Assembly: GCF_000721175.1 (NCBI RefSeq)
Contig: NZ_JOEZ01000012.1
Coordinates: 1 to 64,000, forward strand
Source: Streptomyces anulatus
GTDB lineage: Bacteria; Actinomycetota; Actinomycetes; Streptomycetales; Streptomycetaceae
Length of the DNA: 64,000 nt
Reading direction: 5' to 3'
The notes under the pieces were generated by a model. The model searched no databases. It had not been told where the DNA came from and saw only the letters and a program-made list of their open reading frames with translations. A program made the translations under genes and the position numbers. Shown piece after piece: positions 28,792 through 38,168 of this stretch (within the stretch, counting starts at the first letter, position 1; each line of letters opens with the position of its first letter).

Positions 28792-30768
28792 TCAGACCTG
28801 TACGCGGTCCTCGACGGCCTTCGCGATCTTGGCGATGGCCTCGTCGACCGGGATGCCGTTCTCCTGCGAACCGTCGCGGTAGCGGAAGGAGACGGCGCCG
28901 TTGGCCATGTCCTCGTCGCCAGCGATGATCATGAAGGGCACCTTGGCCTTCTGCTGGTTGCGGATCTTCTTCTGCATCCGGTCGGAGGAGGCGTCCACGT
29001 CCACTCGCAGTCCCTGCTTGCGCGCCTTGGCGGCGAACTCCTGCAGGTAGGGGATGTGGGCGTCGCCGATCGGGATGCCGACGGCCTGGACCGGCGCGAG
29101 CCAGACCGGGAACGCGCCCGCGTAGTGCTCCAGGAGCACGGCGAAGAAGCGCTCGATGGAGCCGAACAGGGCGCGGTGGATCATGACCGGGCGCTGCTTG
29201 GAGCCGTCGGGGCCGGTGTACTCCAGGTCGAAGCGCTCCGGCAGGTTGAAGTCGAGCTGCACGGTCGACATCTGCCAGGTGCGGCCGATGGCGTCCTTGC
29301 ACTGCACGGAGATCTTGGGGCCGTAGAACGCGGCGCCGCCCGGGTCCGGGACCAGGGGAAGCCCCTGCTTCTCGGCGACCTGACGCAGCGTCTCGGTGGC
29401 CTCTTCCCAGGTGTCGTCGGAGCCGACGTACTTCTCCGGGTCCTTGGTGGAGAGCTCCAGGTAGAAGTCGGTGAGCCCGTAGTCACGGAGCAGGTTCAGC
29501 ACGAAGGTGAGCGTGCGGTCGAGCTCCTGGGCCATCTGCTCCTTGGTGCAGTAGATGTGAGCGTCGTCCTGCGTGAAGCCGCGCGAGCGGGTCAGACCGT
29601 GCACGACGCCCGACTTCTCGTACCGGTACACCGTGCCGAACTCGAAGAGGCGCAGCGGCAGTTCGCGGTACGAGCGGCCGCGCGCGTCGAAGATCAGGTT
29701 GTGCATCGGGCAGTTCATCGGCTTGAGGTAGTAGTCCACCCCGTCGTCGAGCTGCATGGGCGGGTACATACCGTCGGCGTACCAGTCCAGGTGGCCGGAC
29801 TTCTCGAAGAGCTTGCCCTTGGTGGCGTGCGGCGAGTAGACGAACTCGTAGCCCTCCTCCTCGTGACGGCGGCGCGAGTAGTCCTCCATGGCCCGGCGGA
29901 TGACGCCGCCCTTGGGGTGGAAGACCGCGAGGCCGGGGCCGATCTCGTCGGGGAAGGAGAAGAGGTCCAGCTCGTTGCCGAGCTTGCGGTGGTCGCGCTT
30001 GGCGGCCTCCTCCAGGAACTCCAGGTGCGCCTTCAGCTCGTCCTTGGTGGGCCAGGCGGTGCCGTAGATGCGCTGGAGCATCGGGTTCTTCTCGCTGCCG
30101 CGCCAGTACGCGGCGGCGTTGCGCATCAGCTTGAACGCCGGGATGAACCGGGTGGTGGGCAGGTGCGGACCCCGGCAGAGGTCCTTCCAGCACAGGTCAC
30201 CGGTCTTGGGGTCGAGGTTGTCGTAGATGGTCAGCTCGCCGCCGCCCACCTCGACGTCCGCGCCGTCGTCCGAGGAGGCGGAGCCCTTGATGCCGATGAG
30301 CTCCAGCTTGTAGGGCTCGTCTCCCAGCTCCTCGCGGGCGGCATCGTCGGAGACCACGCGGCGCGAGAACTTCTGGCCCCGCTTCTGGATCTCCTGCATC
30401 TTCTTCTCGATGGCCTTGAGGTCCTCGGGCGTGAACGGCTTCTCGACGTCGAAGTCGTAGTAGAAGCCGTCCTTGACCGGCGGGCCGATGCCGAGCTTGG
30501 CCTCGGGGAAGAGCTCCTGCACGGCCTGGGCCATGACGTGCGCGGTGGAGTGGCGCAGGATGTTGAGGCCGTCCTCGGAGGAGATCTCCACCGGCTCGAC
30601 GCTCTCGCCGTCCCTGAGCTCGTAGGAGAGGTCCTTCAGCTCGCCGCCGATGCGCGCGGCGACGACGGTGCGCTGACCGGGGAAGAGCTCGCCGGCCGTC
30701 GTGCCCGTCGTCACCACGTGCTCTTCCCGCTCGGAATCGCGTTGGATGATCACACGGACGTCTGACAC
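28792..30768 (-). CDS. thrS: threonyl-tRNA synthetase
   Basis: 658 residues. An N-terminal TGS domain precedes the second additional domain ([11 protein letters not shown] with the HxxxH editing/zinc motif). The class II core has motif 2 [22 protein letters not shown] residues and the zinc ligand region [11 protein letters not shown]-terminal anticodon-binding domain ends near [12 protein letters not shown]. It charges tRNA-Thr and edits mischarged serine. I see no T-box leader in the roughly 100 bases upstream. Confidence 0.97.
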   Translation of the reverse strand: MSDVRVIIQRDSEREEHVVTTGTTAGELFPGQRTVVAARIGGELKDLSYELRDGESVEPVEISSEDGLNILRHSTAHVMAQAVQELFPEAKLGIGPPVKDGFYYDFDVEKPFTPEDLKAIEKKMQEIQKRGQKFSRRVVSDDAAREELGDEPYKLELIGIKGSASSDDGADVEVGGGELTIYDNLDPKTGDLCWKDLCRGPHLPTTRFIPAFKLMRNAAAYWRGSEKNPMLQRIYGTAWPTKDELKAHLEFLEEAAKRDHRKLGNELDLFSFPDEIGPGLAVFHPKGGVIRRAMEDYSRRRHEEEGYEFVYSPHATKGKLFEKSGHLDWYADGMYPPMQLDDGVDYYLKPMNCPMHNLIFDARGRSYRELPLRLFEFGTVYRYEKSGVVHGLTRSRGFTQDDAHIYCTKEQMAQELDRTLTFVLNLLRDYGLTDFYLELSTKDPEKYVGSDDTWEEATETLRQVAEKQGLPLVPDPGGAAFYGPKISVQCKDAIGRTWQMSTVQLDFNLPERFDLEYTGPDGSKQRPVMIHRALFGSIERFFAVLLEHYAGAFPVWLAPVQAVGIPIGDAHIPYLQEFAAKARKQGLRVDVDASSDRMQKKIRNQQKAKVPFMIIAGDEDMANGAVSFRYRDGSQENGIPVDEAIAKIAKAVEDRVQV

Positions 30769-30868
30769 CGGTCTCTCCTGACTGAGGGGACGCTCGCCTT
30801 CGTATGGCTGAGCAATGCGAATCGTACCGAGCCGTACGCCCCCGATGCGAACGCCTTCCGGGGAAGGA

Positions 30869-32122
30869 CTACGGCTCCTCCCCCGCGCACGCCTCCTCGA
30901 AGAAGTCCACGTTCTCCTGGAGCGCCTTCATCAGCCGGTCCCGTTCGGCCTCGTCGACCTGGACTGGCGCTACCTGCGAGGCCCCGGTGAGCCGCCGGAA
31001 GCCGCCCCGGTTCTCCAGCCGCCCCTCCACCCGCAGCGGCAGCCCCACGAGGTGGGCGTGGCCCGCGATGCGGTACGCCTCCTCGTCCAGCTCCACCCGG
31101 ACGTGCGCGACCTCGGCCCCGGCCAGCACTCGCAACCGTACGGTCCCGGCGCCGCGCGGCCCCGAGCGACGCAGCCGGACCACCGCGCCGGTCAGCCGCA
31201 CGTGCACGGCGGGTTCGTCGCGGAGGTAGCGGGCCCCGGCGGCGCGCAGGGCGGGCAGGTCGCCCGGGGAGAACTCGACGGGCGCGGGGCGGACCGGGCA
31301 GCCGTCCGGGGTGCCTGCGGCGGGCGCCCACCGCAGGTCGATCCCGGCCCCCTCGGAACCGCTCACCAGGGCGATCAGCGCCTCGGTCAGCTCACGGCCG
31401 GCGCCCGCCGCGACCGCGCTGTCGAAGGCCTCCATGCCGCCGGTGGCCCGCTGGTAGTCCACCGCCTCGCGGGTGGCGTGCAGGGCGTGGCAGAGCTGGA
31501 CGGCGACGGCGCGTCCGGAGGCGACGGGGACGTACGCGGTGAGGCTCCGGCCGTCGGCCCCGGGCCCGATCAGGGCGTCGTCCAGGGCGGCGCGCGCCTT
31601 CCTGCGGTGCCGGGCGCCGTGGTAGCCGGCCCGGCCGCGGGCCGCGAGGGCCCCGGCCATGAGGACCTGCCGGGCGGCCGAGCGCAGTTCCTCCGCCTCG
31701 GTCCAGCCCGTGGCGCCCGCGGCTCCGGCCGCCGACTCGGGTACCTCGCGCCACCAGCGGATCTCGTCGCTGGCGACGGTGAGGGAGACCAGGACGTCGC
31801 GGGCGGAGGGGGCGGCGCTGCGGCCGAGGGCGTCGAGGGCCTCCTCGATCAGCTCCCCGCTGTCGGGAAAGGCCGCGCTCTCGGGCACCAGCAGGCTCGT
31901 CGCCCCGGCGGTCGATCCGGGCGGGGTCCAGCGGCCGTACCGGCCCGGCGCTCCCCCGCGCCGCTGCCAGCCGTGCCGGCGCAGGAGGGCGGCGAGAACG
32001 GCGGGGTCGGGCAGCTCCGCACCGGCCACGGCGACCAGCGGCGGCCCGGGGCGTGCGGTGGGATGCGAGCGGGCGGCGGGCAGTCCCGCTCCGCCCGTGG
32101 ACTCGTCCATCGACCGGTGCAT
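30869..32122 (-). CDS. conserved protein of unknown function, coupled to the DUF4365 gene
   Basis: 417 residues, soluble, unrecognised. The N-terminal half is Ala/Arg rich. The C-terminal 120 residues look like a beta-rich domain ([51 protein letters not shown]), possibly OB-like. The end is acidic ([15 protein letters not shown]). The ATG at 32122 overlaps the preceding gene's TGA by one base, and GGAGGGAG lies just upstream. The tight coupling suggests the two products act together. I cannot assign a function. Confidence 0.75.
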   Translation of the reverse strand: MHRSMDESTGGAGLPAARSHPTARPGPPLVAVAGAELPDPAVLAALLRRHGWQRRGGAPGRYGRWTPPGSTAGATSLLVPESAAFPDSGELIEEALDALGRSAAPSARDVLVSLTVASDEIRWWREVPESAAGAAGATGWTEAEELRSAARQVLMAGALAARGRAGYHGARHRRKARAALDDALIGPGADGRSLTAYVPVASGRAVAVQLCHALHATREAVDYQRATGGMEAFDSAVAAGAGRELTEALIALVSGSEGAGIDLRWAPAAGTPDGCPVRPAPVEFSPGDLPALRAAGARYLRDEPAVHVRLTGAVVRLRRSGPRGAGTVRLRVLAGAEVAHVRVELDEEAYRIAGHAHLVGLPLRVEGRLENRGGFRRLTGASQVAPVQVDEAERDRLMKALQENVDFFEEACAGEEP

Positions 32123-32718
32123 CAGGGTCTCCCTCCGGCCCCGACCCGGGCCATGATGTCGCAGAGTGCGCGGTCGTCGAAGATCCGCGAGGTCGGGATG
32201 CGCACAGTGGTCCGGTACCGGCCCGTCACCGCGTGGCCGGCCAGGTTGGTCCAGTAGCAGCAGTGGCGCAGGTCGAGACTTGCGGGTCCGGCGCGCAGCC
32301 AGTCGTCCTGGCTGCGGGGCGCGAGCATCACGACCAGGATCTTGTGCACCGACACCGGGCTGCGGGCGAGCTTGACGAGGTGGGCGTTGTCGAGCGTGAA
32401 GGAGAAGGCCCCGCCCGCCGGGTGCGGCGCTATCTGGTGGGTGCACTTGAGCTGCACCTTGATGGTCACTTCGTCGTCGACGGTGTGGGCCGGGGCGCCG
32501 TGGCTGACGTGCCAGTCGATGCCGTTGTCGGGGAAGGGCTGGGACAGCGAGCATCCCGCCGCCGCCGCGACGGCGTGCAGATAGCCCACCTGAAGGGTCT
32601 CCATGCAGGCGGTGGTGGCGAGGGAGCCGCGCAGCGGCGCGTCGAGCGGCTGCGGCAGCCGGGGCCCGAGGGCCTCGGCGCGGGTGGGTCCCCCGGGTTC
32701 GGGCTGCGCGAGCGCCAT
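32122..32718 (-). CDS. DUF4365-type protein, possible PD-(D/E)XK nuclease fold
   Basis: 198 residues. The region from about residue 38 to 190 has the DUF4365 pattern. GIDWHV carries D68. About 20 residues later, on a predicted strand, IKVQLK presents Q89-x-K91, which is the D...(E/Q)xK arrangement of PD-(D/E)XK nucleases. It is followed by FTLDNAHLVKLA and ILVVMLAP. Members are found in varied contexts, including DNA-processing and defence loci. Here the context is core chromosome. It is translationally coupled to the downstream unknown gene and divergent from an exonuclease gene. Confidence 0.75.
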   Translation of the reverse strand: MALAQPEPGGPTRAEALGPRLPQPLDAPLRGSLATTACMETLQVGYLHAVAAAAGCSLSQPFPDNGIDWHVSHGAPAHTVDDEVTIKVQLKCTHQIAPHPAGGAFSFTLDNAHLVKLARSPVSVHKILVVMLAPRSQDDWLRAGPASLDLRHCCYWTNLAGHAVTGRYRTTVRIPTSRIFDDRALCDIMARVGAGGRP

Positions 32719-32945
32719 GGCTCCGTGTGCCTTCCGGGCGTGCCGATCGATGGCAGGTGGCCTGCCGGCGGGGTGTCGTGGGCTGGGCGGATCGACGGAC
32801 GCCGGAGATAACTTCCGTACGTCTCAACTGTGTTGTCACCGCATCGGACCGCCCGCAAACGGCGTATCAGGCAAACGGCCCGGGTATCACCGATATCGGG
32901 CAGAGGAATCACTCCATCTGCCGTGCAGGTGCGAGGAGTTCGGGG

Positions 32946-33671
32946 ATGATGCACTGGTTCGAGGGGCCGCTGGCCGCTTTTGACACGGAGACGACAGGCG
33001 TGGACGTCGAGCAGGACCGGATCGTTTCGGCCGCTCTCGTCGCGCAGGACACCGCGGGCGGTCGCGTCCGCGTCACCCGCTGGCTGGTCAATCCGGGGGT
33101 TCCGGTCCCGCCCGGGGCGACCGAGATCCACGGTCTGACCGACGATCACCTTCAGCGCAACGGGCGTTGGCCCGCCCCGGTGATGGACGAGATGGCCCGT
33201 TCCCTGGCGGAGAGCTGCGCGACGGGCCGGCCGCTGGTCGTGATGAACGCTCCCTTCGACCTGACGCTGCTGGACCGGGAGCTGAGGCGGCACCGGGCAT
33301 CGTCGCTGGCCGGATACCTGGACGGCGTACCGATGCGCGTCGTGGATCCGCGGGTGCTGGACAAGCACCTGGACCGCTACCGCAAGGGCCGCCGGACGCT
33401 CACGGATCTGTGCGCGCGTTATGAGGTGGTGTTCGACGGGGCCCATGACGCGGCGGCCGACGCGACCGCATCGCTGGAGCTGGTGCGGGCGGTGTGCCGG
33501 CGCTTCTCGGCCCGGATGGAACGGCTGTCGCCGTCCGAGCTGCACACCCTTCAGGCGACCTGGCACGCGGCCCAGGCGCGTGGCCTGGAGGCGTGGTTCG
33601 CGAAGAGCGGGACGCCGGAGGCTGTGGACCCGTCGTGGCCGCTGCGCCCGGAACTGCCTGCGGCGGCGTGA
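32946..33671 (+). CDS. DnaQ-like 3'-5' exonuclease (DEDDh)
   Basis: 241 residues. The ExoI motif DTETTG begins at residue 13, IHGLTDDHL follows near residue 64, and the late HDAAADA motif supplies the DEDDh histidine and aspartate. It is related to the epsilon proofreading subunit but without polymerase fusion, so its role may be repair or RNA/DNA trimming. GAGGAG eight bases upstream supports the first ATG of ATGATG. It is divergent from the DUF4365 gene. Confidence 0.9.
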   Translation: MMHWFEGPLAAFDTETTGVDVEQDRIVSAALVAQDTAGGRVRVTRWLVNPGVPVPPGATEIHGLTDDHLQRNGRWPAPVMDEMARSLAESCATGRPLVVMNAPFDLTLLDRELRRHRASSLAGYLDGVPMRVVDPRVLDKHLDRYRKGRRTLTDLCARYEVVFDGAHDAAADATASLELVRAVCRRFSARMERLSPSELHTLQATWHAAQARGLEAWFAKSGTPEAVDPSWPLRPELPAAA

Positions 33672-33695
33672 GGGGTCCGAGGGGCCGGAACACGC

Positions 33696-33732
33696 GAAAG
33701 CCGGTCCGCGTGATGCTTGCGGACCGGCTTTC
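33696..33732. terminator. bidirectional terminator, exonuclease gene / tRNA-Val
   Basis: Perfect 14-bp inverted repeat (33696-33709 and 33719-33732) with a nine-base loop. It starts with GAAAG and ends with CTTTC, so it can serve both converging transcripts. Confidence 0.85.
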
Positions 33733-33737
33733 CCCGG

Positions 33738-33809
33738 TGGGCGATACTGGGTTCGAACCAGTGACCTCTTCGGTGTGAACGAAGCGCTCTCCCACTGAGC
33801 TAATCGCCC
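33738..33809 (-). tRNA. tRNA-Val (anticodon CAC)
   Basis: Complete cloverleaf on the minus strand: acceptor GGGCGAT/ATCGCCC, D arm GCTC/GAGC, anticodon arm CTTCG-TTCACAC-CGAAG and T arm ACTGG-TTCGAAC-CCAGT, with discriminator A. CCA is not encoded. An identical copy lies at 36716-36787. Confidence 0.96.
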
Positions 33810-33948
33810 GGGAACGGGTTGAACCATACAGGGCTCCGCGGGCTTCGTTCAAACTCCTTCCCCTCGCGCTCCACTCAGGGCGTCGTGGCCGGGAAGTGAG
33901 TATCCGAGCGCATGTACGGGCCGTCTGGCCGGGGCCACACTTCCGTTC

Positions 33949-36591
33949 ATGGAACATGTGCCCCCGCCCGCCGAGGAACTGGCCCGCCTCGACCGAGAAC
34001 TGGCCGAGCTGGACGCCCGCAGGGCCCAGCTGCTGACCCGGCGCGCCTGGCTGCTCGCCGCGCTGCGGCCGCCCGCGCCGACGGCCGCCCCGGGCTGGAA
34101 CCCGTCGGGCTGGGGTGCGCCTCCCGGCACCCCCGCGCAGCCGTGGGGTCATGTACCGAAGCGGCCGTCCGCCCCGCGCAGCGCGCAGAACGTCCTGCTG
34201 ACCCTGGGTGGTCTGCTGCTGACGGTCGCGGCGATCGCGTTCACTCTGGTGAGCTGGGGCTCGATGGGGATCGGCGGCCGGTCGGCCGTGCTGGCGGCGG
34301 TGACGCTCGGGGCGCTGACCGCCCCGGCGGTGCTGCTGCGGCGGAAGCTGGCCGCCACCGCCGAGGCGCTGGCGGCCCTGGCCCTGGTGCTGACGCTGCT
34401 GGACGTCTACGCGGTCCATGCGGTGGCCGCGCCCGATACGGACGGGCTCGGTTTCACGGCCGTCGCCTCGGCGGTGCTCGCGGCGCTGTGGACGGCGTAC
34501 GGGCTGGCGCTGGGCAAGCTGAGTCTGCCGTTGCCGGCCGCCGTGGTGCTGGCCCAGTGGCCGCTGCTGTTCTGGGCGTGGGCCGCGGGCGCACCGGCAC
34601 TGGTGGTCGGGTGGGCGCTGCTGGCCACGGCGGTGCTGGACGGGACGATCGCGCTGCGGGGCAAGGGCACCGGGGTGCGGGTCACGGCGTGCGTCGGCGG
34701 AGCGGTGATGGGCTTCTCGGCCCTGCTGGTGGGCCTGACGCTGTCCGGGACGGCCTCCGGTCCGCTCGGGGCGGTGGCTCCGGGCGCGCTGCTGCTGGCG
34801 GCTGCGGCGGCTGCCCTGGCGGGGGCGTGGCACGCACCGAAGGGCTTCGCGCAGATCGGCGGCGTGGTGGCCGGTCTCGCCGCGGTGGCCTCGGTGGGCG
34901 GCGTACCGGCGGCGGCGCTGCCGGACGGCTGGCTGGTGCTCGCGTACCTGCTGTGCGGCCTCGCCCTGACGGCGGTCGTACGGACACGGCTGCCGAGGAA
35001 CGCGGCATACGGGGTGCTGGCGGCGTCGGCGGCCGTGGTGGCCGGGACCCTGGTGTGGGCACTGCCGCCGGCGGCGGCGGTGCTGCTGGGCCCGGTGACG
35101 CTGCTGTCGGACCTGTGGGCGGGGGCGCCGGAGGGCTTCCGGTCCGCGCTGGGGTCGACGCTGCGGTGGCCGGAGCTGTCGGCGGCCCCGGTGGTGCTCG
35201 CCCTGGTGGGCGGGCTGCTGGGGGCGGCGTACCGGTGGTGGCCGTCGCTGGCGCGGATCGCCGCGCCGTTGGCCGCGCCGGGGACGCCGGGCGCCGGGAC
35301 GCCGGGCGTGAACGTGCCGGGCGGGGCGCCGGCCGCAGAGTGGCCGGGAGCCGCCGGGGCGGCGGCTCCCGGGGCGTCAGCGCCCTGGCCGGCCTGGCCC
35401 GGCTGGACCGGAGCCCGTGCGAGTGCCGGTGCGCGCAGGCCGTCCGGTGCGGCGCTGCGCGGGGTCGTCGGTGCGGGGGCGGTGGCTCTCGGCTGGGGTG
35501 CGCTGCTGCTGACCGGGGCCGTGCTGGACGTCCCCTACGCGCTCGCGGTCGCCGGGGAGACGGCCCTGGTGGCCGGTCTGCTCGCCCTGGCGGTCCGGGG
35601 TACCGGGAGCGGCCGGAGCGCGCCGGCGACCGTGCCGATGACCGCGTTGGCGGCGGCGGTGTCCGGGGCGGTGAGCGTCGGGGTGCTGTCGCTGGCGTCC
35701 GAGGAGGCCTCCTACGCGGTGTTCGGCACGCTGGCGGTGCTGTTCGCCGGGGCGGCGGTACGGGCGGGGTCCGAGGTGCCGCGTGCCGTGTTCGCGGTGA
35801 CCGCGGTGGTCTGGGCCACCGTGCTGACGGGGTTCGCGGGCCGGTCCCTGGGGCTCGCCTCGCACGAGGCCGCGCCGCTGGTGCTCGTGGTGCCCGCGCT
35901 GACCGTGCTGCTCGGGGCGCGGCTGCGGCGGAACCCGGTGGCGTTGCCGGTGGAACTGACGGGCGCGCTGGGCGCACTGGTAGCCGTGGGGCTCGCGGTG
36001 TCCGACGCGCCGTTCCTGGCCCTGGTGCTCGCGTCGTGCGGGGTGCTGGCGGCGGGCGCCGCGGTGCGGCCCGAGCGGCGGCCGGTGGCGGGCTACCTGG
36101 CGGCGGTGCTGTTCCTGCTGGCCACCTGGGTGCGGCTGGCGGCATCGGAGGTGTCGGTCCCGGAGGCGTACACCCTGCCGGTGACCGTGCCCGCGCTGGT
36201 GGTCGGGGTCCTGCGGCGGCGCAGGGACCCGGAGGCGTCCTCGTGGACGGCGTACGGGCCGGGGCTCGCGGCGACGCTGCTGCCGAGCCTGGCGGTCGCC
36301 TGGACCGACACGGACTGGCTCCGGCCGCTGCTGCTGGGGGTGGCGGCGCTCGTGATCACACTGCTGGGCGCACGCTACCGCCTCCAGGCACTGCTGCTGC
36401 TCGGCGGGGCGGTGCTGGCACTGGACGGACTGCACGAGCTGGCGCCGTACGTGGTGCAGGTGGCGGGGGCGCTCCCCCGCTGGCTGCCGCCGGCCCTGGC
36501 CGGGCTGCTGTTGCTGGTGCTGGGAGCGACGTACGAACAGCGGCTGCGCGACGCCCGTCGGCTGAAGGACGCGCTGGGTCGGATGCGGTGA
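33949..36591 (+). CDS. large multi-spanning integral membrane protein
   Basis: 880 residues. The N-terminus has a short coiled-coil-like stretch (ELARLDRELAELDARRAQLL) and a Pro/Gly linker. From about residue 82 there is an almost continuous series of hydrophobic segments, probably more than twenty helices, rich in Ala, Leu, Val and Gly. A Gly/Pro/Ala-rich loop at about 440-490 splits the protein. It resembles uncharacterised actinobacterial SCO-type membrane proteins of the DUF2157 style; no transporter signature is visible. The gene lies between two identical tRNA-Val(CAC) genes that face it from both ends. Confidence 0.8.
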   Translation: MEHVPPPAEELARLDRELAELDARRAQLLTRRAWLLAALRPPAPTAAPGWNPSGWGAPPGTPAQPWGHVPKRPSAPRSAQNVLLTLGGLLLTVAAIAFTLVSWGSMGIGGRSAVLAAVTLGALTAPAVLLRRKLAATAEALAALALVLTLLDVYAVHAVAAPDTDGLGFTAVASAVLAALWTAYGLALGKLSLPLPAAVVLAQWPLLFWAWAAGAPALVVGWALLATAVLDGTIALRGKGTGVRVTACVGGAVMGFSALLVGLTLSGTASGPLGAVAPGALLLAAAAAALAGAWHAPKGFAQIGGVVAGLAAVASVGGVPAAALPDGWLVLAYLLCGLALTAVVRTRLPRNAAYGVLAASAAVVAGTLVWALPPAAAVLLGPVTLLSDLWAGAPEGFRSALGSTLRWPELSAAPVVLALVGGLLGAAYRWWPSLARIAAPLAAPGTPGAGTPGVNVPGGAPAAEWPGAAGAAAPGASAPWPAWPGWTGARASAGARRPSGAALRGVVGAGAVALGWGALLLTGAVLDVPYALAVAGETALVAGLLALAVRGTGSGRSAPATVPMTALAAAVSGAVSVGVLSLASEEASYAVFGTLAVLFAGAAVRAGSEVPRAVFAVTAVVWATVLTGFAGRSLGLASHEAAPLVLVVPALTVLLGARLRRNPVALPVELTGALGALVAVGLAVSDAPFLALVLASCGVLAAGAAVRPERRPVAGYLAAVLFLLATWVRLAASEVSVPEAYTLPVTVPALVVGVLRRRRDPEASSWTAYGPGLAATLLPSLAVAWTDTDWLRPLLLGVAALVITLLGARYRLQALLLLGGAVLALDGLHELAPYVVQVAGALPRWLPPALAGLLLLVLGATYEQRLRDARRLKDALGRMR

Positions 36592-36670
36592 GCCGCGCCC
36601 GGTCCGGGGGCCCGCTGCACACAGCGGCTCCCGGGCCGGGAGAACCGCGGGTCCCGGGCCGGGTGACGCA

Positions 36671-36707
36671 GAGGGCCCGGGAGACGGAATCCGTCTCCCG
36701 GGCCCTC
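36671..36707. terminator. bidirectional terminator, membrane protein gene / tRNA-Val
   Basis: Perfect 17-bp inverted repeat (36671-36687 and 36691-36707) with an AAT loop, 79 bases after the membrane protein stop and just beyond the 3' end of the tRNA on the other strand. Confidence 0.88.
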
Positions 36708-36715
36708 TGTCCGGG

Positions 36716-36787
36716 TGGGCGATACTGGGTTCGAACCAGTGACCTCTTCGGTGTGAACGAAGCGCTCTCCCACTGAGCTAATCGCCC
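36716..36787 (-). tRNA. tRNA-Val (anticodon CAC), second copy
   Basis: Identical to the copy at 33738-33809 over its full length, same strand. CCA not encoded. Confidence 0.96.
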
Positions 36788-36841
36788 GGGCGCACCGCAA
36801 ACATTACCCCATGTCAGCGGTGCTCCTGGACCGTCCCCGGG

Positions 36842-37297
36842 CTACGCGCTGATCTTCCACGGCATGGTGAGCCCGAACTTCCAGACGTAGATCCCGACTA
36901 GCACCGCCATGATCACGAGCCCCACCGTGGTGAGGATGATGTTGCGCCGCCGGACCTTGGGATCGAGGGCCCGCTGGGCCGCCTCGGTGACCTTGCGCTT
37001 GGTCCAGCGCAGCACCAGCTGGGCCCAGACGAACTCGGTCGCCCAGATCGCCATACCGCCGAAGATCACCAGCCAGCCGGGGCCGGGCAGCACCAGCATG
37101 AGCACGCCCGCGATCACGACGCCGAGCCCGACGATGAAGACGCCGACCTGCCAGCTCAGGTGGAGCGCTTTCGATGCCTTGATGAAACCCGGCGCCCGCG
37201 AGCCCAGCTCGCGTTCCACCCGGTCCGATTCCCCCGTGGCGGATGCCGGGGCCGCCTTCTCGGCGACCTCGCTCCGCTCGTCACTCTCCGCGTTCAT
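36842..37297 (-). CDS. TIGR02611-type membrane protein with PGPGW motif
   Basis: 151 residues. A charged N-terminal 35 residues precedes two helices with the conserved LPGPGWLVIFGG between them. After a basic stretch (RWTKRKVTEAAQRA) there is a last helix (IILTTVGLVIMAVLVGIYVW). This matches the actinobacterial PGPGW membrane protein family, whose function is unknown. The ATG at 37297 is preferred; codons upstream overlap the ssgB promoter region. It is divergent from ssgB. Confidence 0.82.
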   Translation of the reverse strand: MNAESDERSEVAEKAAPASATGESDRVERELGSRAPGFIKASKALHLSWQVGVFIVGLGVVIAGVLMLVLPGPGWLVIFGGMAIWATEFVWAQLVLRWTKRKVTEAAQRALDPKVRRRNIILTTVGLVIMAVLVGIYVWKFGLTMPWKISA

Positions 37298-37487
37298 GAA
37301 GCTCAACTTACCCGACCTGTCTTCGTCACTGGAATGGGCGCATAACCCAAAGTTACACGCCGCCGAGCGAGGGGTTCGAAGCATCACAAATGGGTCAGAG
37401 GGGTTTACAACGCCACCGTAGGTGGCATGTCGATTTCGCCGACGTGCGAATCCCCGAGCGCACACTGAGCGAAAGGCCCTGGCGCTT

Positions 37488-37901
37488 ATGAACACCACGG
37501 TCAGCTGCGAGCTGCACCTGCGCCTCGTTGTGTCGAGCGAGTCCTCACTGCCTGTACCCGCGGGCCTGCGGTATGACACGGCCGATCCCTATGCCGTGCA
37601 CGCCACCTTCCACACCGGAGCGGAGGAGACGGTCGAATGGGTTTTCGCCCGTGACCTCCTCGCCGAGGGGCTGCACCGGCCCACCGGCACCGGAGACGTC
37701 CGCGTCTGGCCATCTCGTAGTCACGGTCAAGGCGTCGTATGCATCGCCCTGAGCTCCCCGGAGGGAGAAGCCCTGCTCGAAGCTCCGGCGCGGGCCCTGG
37801 AGTCGTTCCTGAAAAGGACCGACGCCGCGGTTCCGCCGGGCACCGAGCATCGTCACTTCGATCTCGACACGGAGCTCTCCCACATCCTGGCCGAGAGCTG
37901 A
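37488..37901 (+). CDS. ssgB: sporulation cell-division activator SsgB (SALP family)
   Basis: 137 residues, the usual SALP length, with the family core LRYDTADPYAVHATFHTGAEE and WVFARDLLAEGL. SsgB localises the sporulation septum and recruits FtsZ in aerial hyphae; it is the most conserved SALP. The ATG is unique to the conserved start MNTTVSCELHLRLVV. The genomic position beside a PGPGW membrane gene and a CGNR gene also fits. In S. coelicolor ssgB is reported to depend on stress sigma factor SigH. Confidence 0.95.
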   Translation: MNTTVSCELHLRLVVSSESSLPVPAGLRYDTADPYAVHATFHTGAEETVEWVFARDLLAEGLHRPTGTGDVRVWPSRSHGQGVVCIALSSPEGEALLEAPARALESFLKRTDAAVPPGTEHRHFDLDTELSHILAES

Positions 37902-37920
37902 GCCAGGCAGAGAGCCGCTC

Positions 37921-38019
37921 GACGCCGTCCGACTCGGGGAGACGGCGTCGTGCTGACAACCGCATAGGGCAGACACCGGCGCCGTCGTCGCGGAATCCAC
38001 CGCGACGACGGCGCCGGTG
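37921..38019 (+). terminator. tandem hairpin terminators after ssgB
   Basis: Two consecutive hairpins. The first has 9-bp arms (37921-37929 and 37941-37949). The second has perfect 20-bp arms (37974-37993 and 38000-38019) with a six-base loop. Confidence 0.85.
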
Positions 38020-38168
38020 CGCTCACGGGACCCGTCTCCCGCCGGGTGCCGGAGGGGCTGATTCCGCTCCCCGTCGGGCCCATACCGGGCCTGGCACCGG
38101 CGGACCGAGCCAGTAGAGTCAGCCGCCATCGGCAGGCGCCCGCCCGCCGGAAGGCCAGGGAGCGAAGT

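Noticed and set aside
33912..36776. Second long plus-strand frame overlapping the large membrane protein gene
   Set aside because: The product is Gly/Arg/Ala-rich without hydrophobic helices, while the other frame encodes ordered membrane helices. It also runs through the tRNA-Val gene.
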